Assembly: GCF_030068455.1 (NCBI RefSeq)
Contig: NZ_JAQOSQ010000010.1
Coordinates: 101,059 to 165,058, forward strand
Source of the DNA: Roseofilum casamattae BLCC-M143
GTDB lineage: Bacteria > Cyanobacteriota > Cyanobacteriia > Cyanobacteriales > Desertifilaceae
DNA: 64,000 nt
Direction of reading: 5' to 3'
A program made the position numbers and the translations under genes. The stretch's first letter is position 1. Every line of letters begins with the position of its first letter. The notes below the pieces were generated by a model. The model saw only the letters and a program-made list of their open reading frames with translations. It searched no databases and was not told the origin of the DNA. Below are positions 39,642 through 48,339 of the stretch, piece after piece.

Positions 39642-40107
39642 ACATTGGGGTGGTTTCTTTTACCGTGCCATAAAATTACCGGTAAAGTCCTCACCTAGTA
39701 GGCTAATCTATTTTCTGTCTACTATCTCTGTTCGGGCAATTCCGATGTAGTTAACCTTAATTGATGAATGGGCTAGTGCTATTCACCCTATCGGGTTACA
39801 AACATCGCTGTATCGATCTCAGTGTAATCGCAAGTTTTGGCCATCGCCAATAAGTTGAGATGCTTGTGTAGATTGCCGATGACTCCATTCTAGCTAGAGC
39901 TAGGGTTAGCTGGAGAGCACCTCAGAACATGAATTTGAGACAGAATAGCTATAGCTAAGGAAGACGGATGAGATTGACTGGAGTTCCTCAGATCGCAATG
40001 CCGAGAGCGATCGCCAAAATTGAAATTAAGATACAGTGTGTTCAGTCTCCTGAGTCGTTCGTTTTCGCACTCAGGGAGATGGCTCCTATCTTGAGACTTA
40101 AGACAAC
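39642..40107. other. Intergenic region between DUF928 and the desaturase gene
   Basis: A 466-base divergent promoter region. I see no gene, RNA fold or long repeat beyond short direct repeats. It presumably holds promoters for both flanking genes. Confidence 0.4.
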
Positions 40108-41010
40108 ATGAGGAACTATTCCCCACTGACTATTGTTTCGTATCTTTTGGGTCCAACCCTGATTATTATTAGCCATATTGGCTCGCTTCTGGTGTTGGTC
40201 ACCGGTTTATCGTGGGGAGCGATCGCCTGGATTATCGGGTTATATCTGATTCGCATGTTAGCGACCACAGCCATTTACCATCGACTTCTGACCCATCGCA
40301 GCTATCAAGCTCCCAAACTTCTATTGTGGATCGGATGCATTATTGGATCTTCGGCCGGACAAATGGGTCCGAGTTGGTGGAAAGCTCATCACCTCTGTCA
40401 CCACCAACATGCCGATCGCGATCGCGATCCCCACTCTCCCTATACTCCCTTAGCTGGCGCTCTCGGGTTTTATTGGTCTCAAGGAGGATGGTTGCTCTCT
40501 CCTCACTTCTTTCCGGAGAAACTTCCTCAAGACGTCGAGCGCGATGGATTTCTCCAACTCCTCGATCGCTGGCACTTCCTGCCCACCTTAGCTTTAGCAG
40601 CTCTCTCCTATGCGATCGGCAATCTCGAATATCTGGGGGCGTTCTTTCTGAGTACGACTCTTTTGTTCCACGGCGTACAAACCGTGAACTCCATTGCTCA
40701 TCTTACTGGCGATCGACCGTTCGCGACCAAAGATGGTAGCCGTCATAATGGATTTGTGGCTTTTCTGACTCTGGGTGAAGGCTGGCATAATCTCCATCAT
40801 GCTTTTCCCTCTTCCTGCCGCCATGGGATTACGATTCGCTCCGGTAAAATTGCCTATCTTCCCGACCCAACATTTCGCTTTATTCAAATGTTGCAGTGGT
40901 TCCAGTTGGGCGAGCAGCTCAGAATCCCCTCTGCGGAAGATTTGCTCAAACGTGCTAATCCAGAACGCGAGCAGTTACCTATGGTTGGGAACACTCCAGT
41001 TCAATCTTAG
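40108..41010 (+). CDS. Acyl-lipid/acyl-CoA desaturase (DesC-like, delta-9)
   Basis: Membrane di-iron desaturase, 300 residues, that introduces a cis double bond into membrane acyl chains. The three histidine boxes are present: HRLLTH (H58-H63), HHLCHH (H94-H99) and GEGWHNLHH near residue 230. Four membrane helices are predicted. The box spacing is that of stearoyl-type delta-9 enzymes. Some cyanobacteria have two desC copies; this one is somewhat divergent around the third box (SRHNGFVAFLTLGEGWHN). A gene for temperature acclimation of membranes. Confidence 0.93.
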   Translation: MRNYSPLTIVSYLLGPTLIIISHIGSLLVLVTGLSWGAIAWIIGLYLIRMLATTAIYHRLLTHRSYQAPKLLLWIGCIIGSSAGQMGPSWWKAHHLCHHQHADRDRDPHSPYTPLAGALGFYWSQGGWLLSPHFFPEKLPQDVERDGFLQLLDRWHFLPTLALAALSYAIGNLEYLGAFFLSTTLLFHGVQTVNSIAHLTGDRPFATKDGSRHNGFVAFLTLGEGWHNLHHAFPSSCRHGITIRSGKIAYLPDPTFRFIQMLQWFQLGEQLRIPSAEDLLKRANPEREQLPMVGNTPVQS

Positions 41011-41062
41011 AGGGAATTTCAACTAATATCACTATCTTTCAAGAGCGATCGCGAATTCACTT

Positions 41063-41197
41063 ATGCGAGAATTAGATCCGCAAGAAGTGGTTTTGCGATC
41101 GGTGGCTTTGCGATCTCGCTTTCAGACCGTTCCGGATGGGTATAATCTAATTCCAATTTCTCAGAAAACCTCGCCTCTTCCCAGATGCAATTGCTAA
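41063..41197 (+). CDS. Small hypothetical ORF
   Basis: A 44-codon frame (MRELDPQEVVLRSVALRSRF, ending at TAA) in the gap between the desaturase and the GDP-mannose dehydratase genes. There is no strong ribosome binding site and I know no family. It may be a decayed fragment. Confidence 0.2.
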   Translation: MRELDPQEVVLRSVALRSRFQTVPDGYNLIPISQKTSPLPRCNC

Positions 41198-41264
41198 AGT
41201 AAGCTAAGGGTTGCATCTAAATCTAGTTCGCTAACGACTCGCGTTAGGAGATCGATATACTCTA

Positions 41265-42254
41265 ATGACAAAAAAGACAAAAACTGCACTGATTGCAGGG
41301 GTTACCGGTCAAGACGGTTATTACTTAAGCCGGCTATTATTAGAGAAAGGATACCATGTGGTCGGGCTAATTCCACCGCAACGGCAGACTAGCATAGGGA
41401 AGTTAGGGGCGATCGGCGATCGAATCGATATTTATCCCGTCGAACTTACCGATAGCAATGCTTTATTAGAAATGGTGCAGCAAAAGCAGCCCGATGAAAT
41501 TTACAATTTGGCAGCGCCAAGCTTTGTCCCCGACTCTTGGAACGATCCCTTAGGAACTTTAGATTTAGTCACGGGAACGGCAACACGTCTCTTAGATGCC
41601 ATTCGACAAGCGAAGTTAGCCACCCGATTTTATCAAGCTAGTAGTTCGGAAATGTTTGGCGACGTGCGCTCTTCTCCGCAAGATGAAGAAACCCCATTTC
41701 GCCCTAAAAATCCTTATGCAGCCGCTAAACTGCACGCGCACTGGACAATGGTACACCATCGCCAGCGTTACGGATTGTTTGCCTGTAGCGGTATTTTATA
41801 CAATCATGAATCTCCCCGGCGACCGAGAAATTTTGTAACGCGCAAAGTTTGTCTGGCTGCAGCTTCGATTAAATTGGGATTGAGTCAGACCTTAGAAATG
41901 GGGAGTTTAGAAGCTAAGCGCGATTGGGGATATGCAGGAGATCATGTCAATGCAATGTGGCGAATGCTGCAAGTAGACGAGCCGGAAGAATTTGTCATTG
42001 GTACGGGCAAGCTTCATAGCGTTCGGGATTTAGTCGCTGCCGCTTTTGAGGTGGTTAATTTGAATTGGCAAGATTATGTAACCATTAATCCCAAGTTTTT
42101 GCGCCAAGACGAACATTTTCAGTTGGTTGCTAATCCAACGAAAGCGAAGACTAAATTAAATTGGAATCCTCAAGTGAGTTTTGAAGAACTCGTGGAAAAA
42201 ATGGTTCGCAAAGATATAGAACGTTTGGAACTCGGTTCGATCGAACCCATTTAG
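41265..42254 (+). CDS. GDP-mannose 4,6-dehydratase-like protein
   Basis: NAD(P)-dependent extended short-chain dehydratase, 329 residues. The Rossmann motif is GVTGQDGYYLSRLLL; the catalytic Ser/Glu lie in QASSSEMFG and the Tyr/Lys pair in NPYAAAKLHAH, matching Gmd, which makes GDP-4-keto-6-deoxymannose for fucose, rhamnose or perosamine. FVTRKV is also characteristic. It lies 60 bases before a glycosyltransferase, so both may act in making an exopolysaccharide or glycan. Confidence 0.93.
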   Translation: MTKKTKTALIAGVTGQDGYYLSRLLLEKGYHVVGLIPPQRQTSIGKLGAIGDRIDIYPVELTDSNALLEMVQQKQPDEIYNLAAPSFVPDSWNDPLGTLDLVTGTATRLLDAIRQAKLATRFYQASSSEMFGDVRSSPQDEETPFRPKNPYAAAKLHAHWTMVHHRQRYGLFACSGILYNHESPRRPRNFVTRKVCLAAASIKLGLSQTLEMGSLEAKRDWGYAGDHVNAMWRMLQVDEPEEFVIGTGKLHSVRDLVAAAFEVVNLNWQDYVTINPKFLRQDEHFQLVANPTKAKTKLNWNPQVSFEELVEKMVRKDIERLELGSIEPI

Positions 42255-42313
42255 TGTTTTTTTTGAGAAATCGATCGACTGTAACTGATGGTAAATATGA
42301 GTGGTTTTAGAGT

Positions 42314-43429
42314 ATGAATGTATTTGTATTCTTAGAAATTTTTAGTGTAGAAGGTGGAATCCAATCCTATGTAAAGGATATTCTCAGCGGTTATGCTGAG
42401 TGGGCTGGCGATCGCCAAGATCGCCAAGCCAATGTATTTATCTTGCGCGATCGCCCCGAAGACGACAATCCATTTGCAGCAACTCCTTGCTTTCGCTTTC
42501 ACTATTTCAAAAAGAACAATCCTTGGTTGGGTCGCACTCATTTATCAGCAGCTTTACTCTTGCACTTACTGCGATCGCAACCGCGCCGGGTCTTTTGCGG
42601 CCATGTCTACTTAGTTAACTTAATCCAAATTCTGTGCCAACCTTTGGGCATTCCTTACACCGTTTTAACCTATGGCAAGGAGGTCTGGGAGCCGTTAGCA
42701 CTGAAGTATACCAAGGCGCTTAACGATGCCCAATCAATTTGGACGATTAGCCGTTACAGTCGAGATTGGACGAGCAAAAACAACGATCTGGCTCCGCAAA
42801 AATTCCAACTGCTCCCGTGCGCGATTGATGGCGATCGCTTTACTCCTGGAGGCAAAAATACCGAGTTTGTCGAAACCTATGGCTTAGGCGATCGCAAAGT
42901 CTTGATGACTGTGGCGCGCTTGTGGAGTGGAGATATTTATAAGGGGGTTGATGTGACCATTCGCGCTCTCCCAAAAATTGCCGAGATGATTCCGGATGTT
43001 TGCTACTTAGTCATCGGCCGGGGAGACGATCGCCCTCGACTGGAGCAGTTGGCTCGAGATTTAGGAGTTAGCGATCGCGTTGTCTTTGCTGGATTTGTCG
43101 CCACGGAAGCTTTAGTGGAACATTATCGCCTGGCAGATGCTTACGTGATGCCGTCTCAGGAAGGATTTGGCATTGTCTATCTCGAAGCGATGGCCTGCGG
43201 CGTTCCGGTGTTATCGGGAGATAATGATGGGTCTGCCGATCCCTTGCAAGATGGCCGGTTGGGATGGCAGGTGCCGCACCGAGACCCGGATGCAGTTGCC
43301 GCTGCTTGCATTGAGATTTTGAAAGGAGGCGATCGCCGTTGCGACGGTTCCTGGTTGCGCGAACAAGCTCTGGAAGGGTTTGGCAAACCGGCCTTCGACC
43401 GTCGGTTAGCCCAACTGCTCGATACCTGA
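42314..43429 (+). CDS. Glycosyltransferase family 4
   Basis: GT-B retaining glycosyltransferase of 371 residues. The N-terminal domain includes FVFLEIFSVEGGIQSYVKDI; the C-terminal nucleotide-sugar site shows LMTVARLWSGDIYKGVDVTI, then MPSQEGFGIVYLEAMACGVPV, which holds the E-x7-E pair. Donor and acceptor are not known; the Gmd-like neighbour makes a GDP-6-deoxyhexose donor plausible. No signal peptide. Confidence 0.92.
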   Translation: MNVFVFLEIFSVEGGIQSYVKDILSGYAEWAGDRQDRQANVFILRDRPEDDNPFAATPCFRFHYFKKNNPWLGRTHLSAALLLHLLRSQPRRVFCGHVYLVNLIQILCQPLGIPYTVLTYGKEVWEPLALKYTKALNDAQSIWTISRYSRDWTSKNNDLAPQKFQLLPCAIDGDRFTPGGKNTEFVETYGLGDRKVLMTVARLWSGDIYKGVDVTIRALPKIAEMIPDVCYLVIGRGDDRPRLEQLARDLGVSDRVVFAGFVATEALVEHYRLADAYVMPSQEGFGIVYLEAMACGVPVLSGDNDGSADPLQDGRLGWQVPHRDPDAVAAACIEILKGGDRRCDGSWLREQALEGFGKPAFDRRLAQLLDT

Positions 43430-43484
43430 CAATGGGGTAGCATGGAATAATTGGAGAGAGATAGACCCCGTTAAGGAGGCGATC

Positions 43485-43868
43485 GTGAACTTAGACGGCT
43501 GGAAAAAACTGCAACTCAACTTATCAGGTCTCGGTTTCTGGTTGGCTGTTTTTGGGGGAGTATGGCTGTTGGGATCGATTGGATTGGGATGGATCGTCCA
43601 TTCGATTTTGATTTTAATTGCTTTGATTGCGATCGCCCCCATTGTCATCTTATTTGTCTTTCGCTGGTGGCTGCAACGCAACATAATCGAGTCCTCCTGT
43701 CCCGTCTGTCAAACCTCCTTTACGGCATTGAACAATACGCAATGCGGTTGTCCGAACTGTGGCACACCTCTACAAGTCTCCGCTCAAGGATTTTCTCGGA
43801 TAACTGCTGATGGAACCATTGATGTGGAGGCGATCGATGTTTCCGTGCAACAGTTGGAAGACCGATAA
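43485..43868 (+). CDS. Small membrane protein with zinc ribbon
   Basis: A 127-residue protein starting at GTG behind a good AAGGAGG site. Two membrane helices (GFWLAVFGGVWLLGSIGLGWI and ILIALIAIAPIVILFVF) precede a cytoplasmic zinc ribbon, CPVC and CPNCGTPL, with an extra Cys before the second pair. The architecture is common among cyanobacterial proteins of unknown function. It follows the glycosyltransferase by 55 bases. Confidence 0.82.
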   Translation: MNLDGWKKLQLNLSGLGFWLAVFGGVWLLGSIGLGWIVHSILILIALIAIAPIVILFVFRWWLQRNIIESSCPVCQTSFTALNNTQCGCPNCGTPLQVSAQGFSRITADGTIDVEAIDVSVQQLEDR

Positions 43869-43904
43869 GATCCCGAGCAACCGGGTTTCTGGGGCGATCG
43901 CCTT

Positions 43905-44054
43905 CTAAAACAAGGTTAATATTCCCATATTGCTATCCTGACTCAGAGAAACGACCACATCATAAACCGTAATTCTCATCCCTCGAATACAGGGTTTTCC
44001 TCCCCGTTTCCCCGGTTCAATGGTAATGCGGTTGGCAAGGTTAGCAGGTGACAT
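43905..44054 (-). pseudogene. Relic of a DUF433 antitoxin gene
   Basis: A 49-codon frame beginning MSPANLANRITIEPGKRGGK and continuing PCIRGMRITVYDVV is an unmistakable N-terminus of a DUF433 (VapB-like) antitoxin, normally about 75 residues. After YDVV the usual helical part is missing or compressed (LSQDSNMGILTLF) and the frame ends. No partner DUF5615 toxin remains. It stops next to an AACCGGGTTTCT repeat half-site. Confidence 0.7.
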
Positions 44055-44175
44055 AAGGATTTGGCTAACAGCCGTATCGTCTTTTGATATATCTTAGCCC
44101 AGACCGGAGCGATCGCAAACAAAGTAAGCCTAACTAAGTTATCTTAGACTAATATTCTCCAAATTCTCCCGAGTG

Positions 44176-44610
44176 ATGACGGACTTAAAAGCTCTATATG
44201 AAATCGACGATTCTCAATGGATAGAAGAAACGATCGCGCTCCTGAAAATAAAAGCGTTTCACCATCTCGATCTAGATAACTTAGTTGAGGAATTAGAAGA
44301 TTTGGGCAGAGAGAAGAGAAACGCAGTTGTCAGTCTTTTGGAGCAAGTTATCCGTCACTTACTCTTTTTAGACTACTGGACAAGTGAAGCTGAATATAAC
44401 TCTGTCCACTGGCAAGGAGAACTGTATACCTTCCGAGTCCAATTAAAACGCAAATTAACGACCAACTTGCGCCATTATCTCCAGTCAGAACTCGATTCTA
44501 TTTATCAAGATGCATTGGGTTTTGTCAAAATTAAAACGCAGAACAAAGTTGAGTTTCCGGAAGACTGTCCTTATGCTCTCAACGAACTACTAGAGGAGCG
44601 AGGATCGTAG
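44176..44610 (+). CDS. DUF29 family protein
   Basis: A 144-residue helical protein of the DUF29 family, abundant in cyanobacteria. Diagnostic parts: LYEIDDSQWIEETIALLK, HLDLDNLVEELEDLGREKRN and LLEQVIRHLLFLDYW. The family function is unknown and it is often multi-copy and mobile. An in-frame GTG lies 3 bases upstream of the ATG I chose. Convergent with rnpA. Confidence 0.92.
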   Translation: MTDLKALYEIDDSQWIEETIALLKIKAFHHLDLDNLVEELEDLGREKRNAVVSLLEQVIRHLLFLDYWTSEAEYNSVHWQGELYTFRVQLKRKLTTNLRHYLQSELDSIYQDALGFVKIKTQNKVEFPEDCPYALNELLEERGS

Positions 44611-44633
44611 GAGCTACAGACCTATTACCTCAG

Positions 44634-45005
44634 TCAATGTTTGTCTGCGATTTTGGAGAGAAGTCGCTCGAGTTCTGGTATAAATTCGTTGGATTGGCAA
44701 GGTTTAGTACCGGGACGGACGACGATCGCCAATCGCCATCCATTTGGGATGCGAGGAAGATATTCGCGGAGTTTAGCTCGTAGTTGCCGCTGGATGCGGT
44801 TGCGATAAACAGCTCGCTTATCCACTTTTTTACTAACTACAATACCGATTTTGGTTGGCGGAGCATTAGCCGACAATGGATCGATACCAAGTTTTGCCGG
44901 CCCTAGTGCTCGTAGGGTCAGATGGGGGGTCTGATGGCGGATACCTTGGCGATAGACCCCAGCAAAATGTCGCCGATTTTTGAGTCGATTGGCTTTGGGT
45001 AGCAC
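44634..45005 (-). CDS. rnpA: Ribonuclease P protein component
   Basis: Protein subunit of RNase P, which processes tRNA 5' ends with the rnpB RNA. At 123 residues it shows the N-terminal MLPKANRLKNRRHFAGVYRQG and the RNR-type signature KVDKRAVYRNRIQRQLRAKLRE. It follows rpmH by 62 bases, the standard order. The yidC and jag homologues that usually follow are replaced by the convergent DUF29 gene. Confidence 0.95.
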   Translation of the reverse strand: MLPKANRLKNRRHFAGVYRQGIRHQTPHLTLRALGPAKLGIDPLSANAPPTKIGIVVSKKVDKRAVYRNRIQRQLRAKLREYLPRIPNGWRLAIVVRPGTKPCQSNEFIPELERLLSKIADKH

Positions 45006-45067
45006 GACTGAAGTGCAATGAGTGCGATTGGTTGGCGATCGCCAGCAATCGCCCGATTAGTCTTCAA

Positions 45068-45205
45068 TTATACCGTTAACCGATGACGTCCTTTCTGGCG
45101 GCGGGCGCGAATGACCCGACGTCCGGTATGGCTGCGCATCCGGGCGCGAAAGCCGGATGTTCTTTTTTGCTTGCGATTGGTTCCTTCTAGGGTGCGCTTA
45201 CTCAT
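45068..45205 (-). CDS. rpmH: 50S ribosomal protein L34
   Basis: A 45-residue, highly basic protein, [20 protein letters not shown] followed by [20 protein letters not shown], is canonical L34. It is encoded on the minus strand directly before rnpA. The start ATG is at 45205 and the stop TAA at 45068-45070. Confidence 0.97.
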   Translation of the reverse strand: MSKRTLEGTNRKQKRTSGFRARMRSHTGRRVIRARRQKGRHRLTV

Positions 45206-45313
45206 AAAACTGGTTAGGCTACAACGACGAGCAGATTTAATAAAATATTGCGACCTTCTAGTTTATCATCGATCGCTAGTTTGAGGATCGCCGATCGTAG
45301 AATCTACACCCTC

Positions 45314-45847
45314 TTAGTTCCGATCGATCGTGATTTCCCAAGTGCCCAAATACCGAGGCAAGGGAACATCTCCAGGAACAATAGCCAGACATTTAAAACG
45401 ATAGATACCAAACCCAGGATTTTTCACGTTGGAGAGCACCACCTCTAAGTTCGCCGTTGCCGCCGGAATGGCTTCTGTCGGATAAATTTCAATCAGCCGA
45501 TTTTCTTCGTCCCAAATCACTTCCTCCAGGGGTTGTGCTTTGCCTTTAATGCGGACTTCCACCCGGTCTGGATCGATTCGGCCCGTAAACGTCGCAGGAC
45601 TTTCCGCATAGGAAATCGTAAACTGCTGCACCGCTTCGGTCATTTTTTTCGGCGGAATGCGTAACCGATAGCGATCGGTCTGATTGGGGTATCCATCAAA
45701 ATCAAGGCGATAGGGAAGAGCATGTTCTCGGTCAGTGCCGCCAAAAATCGTTAAGCCGGGCAACCCATTCGCGAGAGATAAGGTCGGAATACCTGCAACT
45801 AAACTCGTGGCGATCGCCAACGCCATCAACGGACGCTTCATAGACAT
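45314..45847 (-). CDS. DUF2808 domain protein
   Basis: A 177-residue exported protein typical of cyanobacteria. Signal peptide ALAIATSLVAGIPTLSLA, then the DUF2808 domain with YRLRIPPKKMTEAVQQFTI, RIDPDRVEVRIKG and NPGFGIYRFKCLAI. The function is not known; members are periplasmic and beta-rich. A 16-base inverted repeat lies 88 bases upstream. Confidence 0.9.
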   Translation of the reverse strand: MSMKRPLMALAIATSLVAGIPTLSLANGLPGLTIFGGTDREHALPYRLDFDGYPNQTDRYRLRIPPKKMTEAVQQFTISYAESPATFTGRIDPDRVEVRIKGKAQPLEEVIWDEENRLIEIYPTEAIPAATANLEVVLSNVKNPGFGIYRFKCLAIVPGDVPLPRYLGTWEITIDRN

Positions 45848-46807
45848 AATACGGGTTTACCTCATGAAATCACTCAGGACTTTGCAATTGCAACTTCGTT
45901 ACTATAGTTAACATTCTACAAAATAGAGTACGGGATGTTCTATAGTATCTGTTTCCAGGGTAGGATTGATTTTCAGTAGATACTATAGAACATTTTGCCA
46001 TTTACAGCTTTTCATACACCGCAATGCAGAAGAGCAAGGGTTGGAGGAAATCAATCCGACTGCAATCCTGGAAGAGATACTGAGTGGGATAAAAGAGAGC
46101 ATAGCGGTAAACTTGGGGCGATCGCAATCCTGTGGTTTCAATCTCTCCTAGGGATTTAGGTCGATTGAAACCAGTCGGCAGTCATTTATTCTGCGCCTAG
46201 CAGAAATTGAATAATTCTTTTGAGAGTTGGGTTGGTGGGGACAAGAAAGGGAATCATGATGATGGGATAGAGTGGAATCTCTAATGGTTTATATTCTGAT
46301 TCTCTCCAAATCCCCTTATGTCGTGGGTGATAGATCTCTTTGTTAAATGTGATGACTATGTGGGATTTTACCCATGTAAATCACAGTCAGCACTATTTTA
46401 CGCAGCCTATACATTTACAATCAGCAGTCAGAAGGAAGCGATCGCCGATTTGATGAAGATGAAATTTTTAAACACCGTGTAATCCGCGTTTCAGGTGGAG
46501 AGCGGCACTCCTTCTGGCAAAGCGAGCGTCATCGTTTCCGGCAGGCTAACACCAGGGTAGGCATCATCCCTCATATAGTCGGGAGTAGGGGCGCAAGGGA
46601 GCGAGTAAAAGTGCCCAGTATTAAAGGCAATTCATAAAACAAGTTAAAGATCTCCATTCATTATTGGGGATCGGCTTACGATCGGCGTTGAATAGTCTGG
46701 ACTTTATTGTCTTTTGGAGGGTGCCATCGATGCAGCCAACCCGCTAGTTTCAGACTCACTCCTTTCTACAGGTACTGTAATTACTCGATCTCCATAGAGG
46801 AATATCC
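45848..46807. other. 960-base gene desert with decayed fragments
   Basis: No full gene is present. It holds a 16-base inverted repeat (45935-45993), a plus-strand open frame at 45966-46151 (QLFIHRNAEEQGLEEINPTA) that I cannot place, a minus-strand open stretch at 46186-46380 (FNKEIYHPRHKGIWRESEY) without a start codon, and a plus-strand open stretch at about 46380-46640 (GGERHSFWQSERHRFRQANT) that looks like translated intergenic repeat. Together they suggest eroded genes or insertion debris upstream of pntA. Confidence 0.5.
45935..45993. repeat. Perfect 16-base inverted repeat
   Basis: Arms ATGTTCTATAGTATCT (45935-45950) and AGATACTATAGAACAT (45978-45993) with a 27-base spacer. It could be an operator, a hairpin or the end of a small mobile element. 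It lies between the DUF2808 start and the gene desert. Confidence 0.8.
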
Positions 46808-47965
46808 ATGAAAATAGGAATTGCGAAAGAAATTGAATATCGAGAACGCCGAGTTGCTCTGATTCCTGATGCGATCGCCAAATTAACAAAACAAGGATTA
46901 GAAATTTGGGTTGAATCAGGTTTGGGGGAGGGAGCCTTTTTTGATGATGCGGCTTATGTTGAAGCTGGAGCCAATGTCGTCGCCGACAAAGAAACTCTCT
47001 GGAAAGAGGTCGATATTCTCTTGAAAGTCGGAAAACCAACGGGAGAAGAACTGACCTTATTAACTCCAGAAACGGTTTTAATTAGCTTTCTCAATCCCTT
47101 GGGAGAACCCCAGACCATCCAAACCCTAGCCGATCGCCAGATTACGGCCTTCAGTATGGAGCTAATCCCTCGGACCAGTCGCGCCCAAAGTATGGATGCT
47201 CTCTCCTCCCAAGCCGGGGTTGCAGGGTATAAAGCGGTACTGATTGCGGCAGCGTCATTACCGAAGTTCTTCCCCATGCTGACCACGGCTGCCGGAACCA
47301 TTCGCCCCGCGAAAGTCTTTGTCATGGGAGCTGGAGTTGCCGGACTGCAAGCGATCGCTACTGCCAAACGCCTGGGGGCAGTTGTAGAAGCCTTTGATAT
47401 TCGTCCTGCCGTGAAAGAGGAAGTCCAAAGCTTAGGGGCAAAATTTGTCGAGGTGAAACTTGCCGAAGATACGGTTGCTGCGGGGGGTTATGCGAAGGAA
47501 ATTTCGGAAGACTCGAAAAAGCGATCGCAAGAATTAGTAGCCGAACACGTGAAAAATGCGGATGTTGTCATTACCACAGCTCAAGTTCCCGGCAAAAGAG
47601 CGCCGCTACTGGTCACCGAAGACATGGTACAAGCCATGAAACCGGGTTCGGTTATCGTCGATCTCGCTGCCGAACAAGGTGGAAACTGTGCGGTAACTGA
47701 AGCTGGAAGAGACGTTGTTTATGATGGAGTCACGGTAATCGGGCCGATTAATTTACCCGCATCTATGGCCGTTCATTCCTCGCAAATGTACGCGAAAAAT
47801 ATTTCCACCTTACTGCAATATTTGGTGAAAGATGGGGAGCTAGTTCTTGACTTTGAAGATGACATTATTAATGGCACTTGCGTCGCTCATGGTGGAGAAG
47901 TGCGCAACCAAAGAGTCAAAGAGATGCTGACGTTAACCAGTCACCAATCCCCCGTTACTAACTAG
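46808..47965 (+). CDS. pntA: NAD(P) transhydrogenase subunit alpha 1
   Basis: NAD(H)-binding domain I subunit of the proton-translocating transhydrogenase, 385 residues. MKIGIAKEIEYRERRVALIP opens the AlaDH/PNT N-terminal domain, and VFVMGAGVAGLQAIATAKRLG is the nucleotide-binding motif. In cyanobacteria the alpha subunit is split, this part being the soluble one. It heads the operon pntA-1, pntA-2, pntB, which couples proton motive force to NADPH/NADH balance. Confidence 0.96.
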   Translation: MKIGIAKEIEYRERRVALIPDAIAKLTKQGLEIWVESGLGEGAFFDDAAYVEAGANVVADKETLWKEVDILLKVGKPTGEELTLLTPETVLISFLNPLGEPQTIQTLADRQITAFSMELIPRTSRAQSMDALSSQAGVAGYKAVLIAAASLPKFFPMLTTAAGTIRPAKVFVMGAGVAGLQAIATAKRLGAVVEAFDIRPAVKEEVQSLGAKFVEVKLAEDTVAAGGYAKEISEDSKKRSQELVAEHVKNADVVITTAQVPGKRAPLLVTEDMVQAMKPGSVIVDLAAEQGGNCAVTEAGRDVVYDGVTVIGPINLPASMAVHSSQMYAKNISTLLQYLVKDGELVLDFEDDIINGTCVAHGGEVRNQRVKEMLTLTSHQSPVTN

Positions 47966-47984
47966 TTTTGAGAGCATTAAAATC

Positions 47985-48272
47985 ATGACCGAATCATTAA
48001 TTGGTGCTTTATTCGTGTTTGTTCTGGCCAGCTTTGCTGGATTTGAAATCATCAATAAAGTGCCCCCAACCTTGCATACTCCCCTGATGTCAGGAGCCAA
48101 TGCCATTTCCGGAATTGCATTAATCGGAGCATTAATTGTTGCTGGCGATCGCACTTTAAGTATCAGCGTAGTTCTCGGTTTAATTGCCGTCGTTTTTGCC
48201 ACCATTAATGTTGTCGGCGGATTTATGGTCACCGATCGCATGTTGCAAATGTTCAAGAAAAAAGAAGCCTGA
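47985..48272 (+). CDS. pntA2: NAD(P) transhydrogenase subunit alpha 2 (membrane part)
   Basis: A 95-residue membrane protein with three or four helices (LIGALFVFVLASFAGFEII, ALIGALIVAG, SVVLGLIAVVFATINVVGGF), matching the C-terminal membrane segment of E. coli PntA and ending in the typical TDRMLQMFKKKE. It lies 19 bases after pntA-1 and 67 bases before pntB. Confidence 0.95.
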   Translation: MTESLIGALFVFVLASFAGFEIINKVPPTLHTPLMSGANAISGIALIGALIVAGDRTLSISVVLGLIAVVFATINVVGGFMVTDRMLQMFKKKEA

Positions 48273-48339
48273 GCGGCTCCTGGCGATCGTCGCCAAGCTG
48301 ACTATTCTTTGATGCTTACCTTGAGGAAAAATACTCGCA

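Noticed and set aside
46745..46800. Possible NtcA site before pntA (GTA...TAC)
   Set aside because: The spacing is seven bases, not the eight of the NtcA consensus, and no -10 box sits at the right distance.
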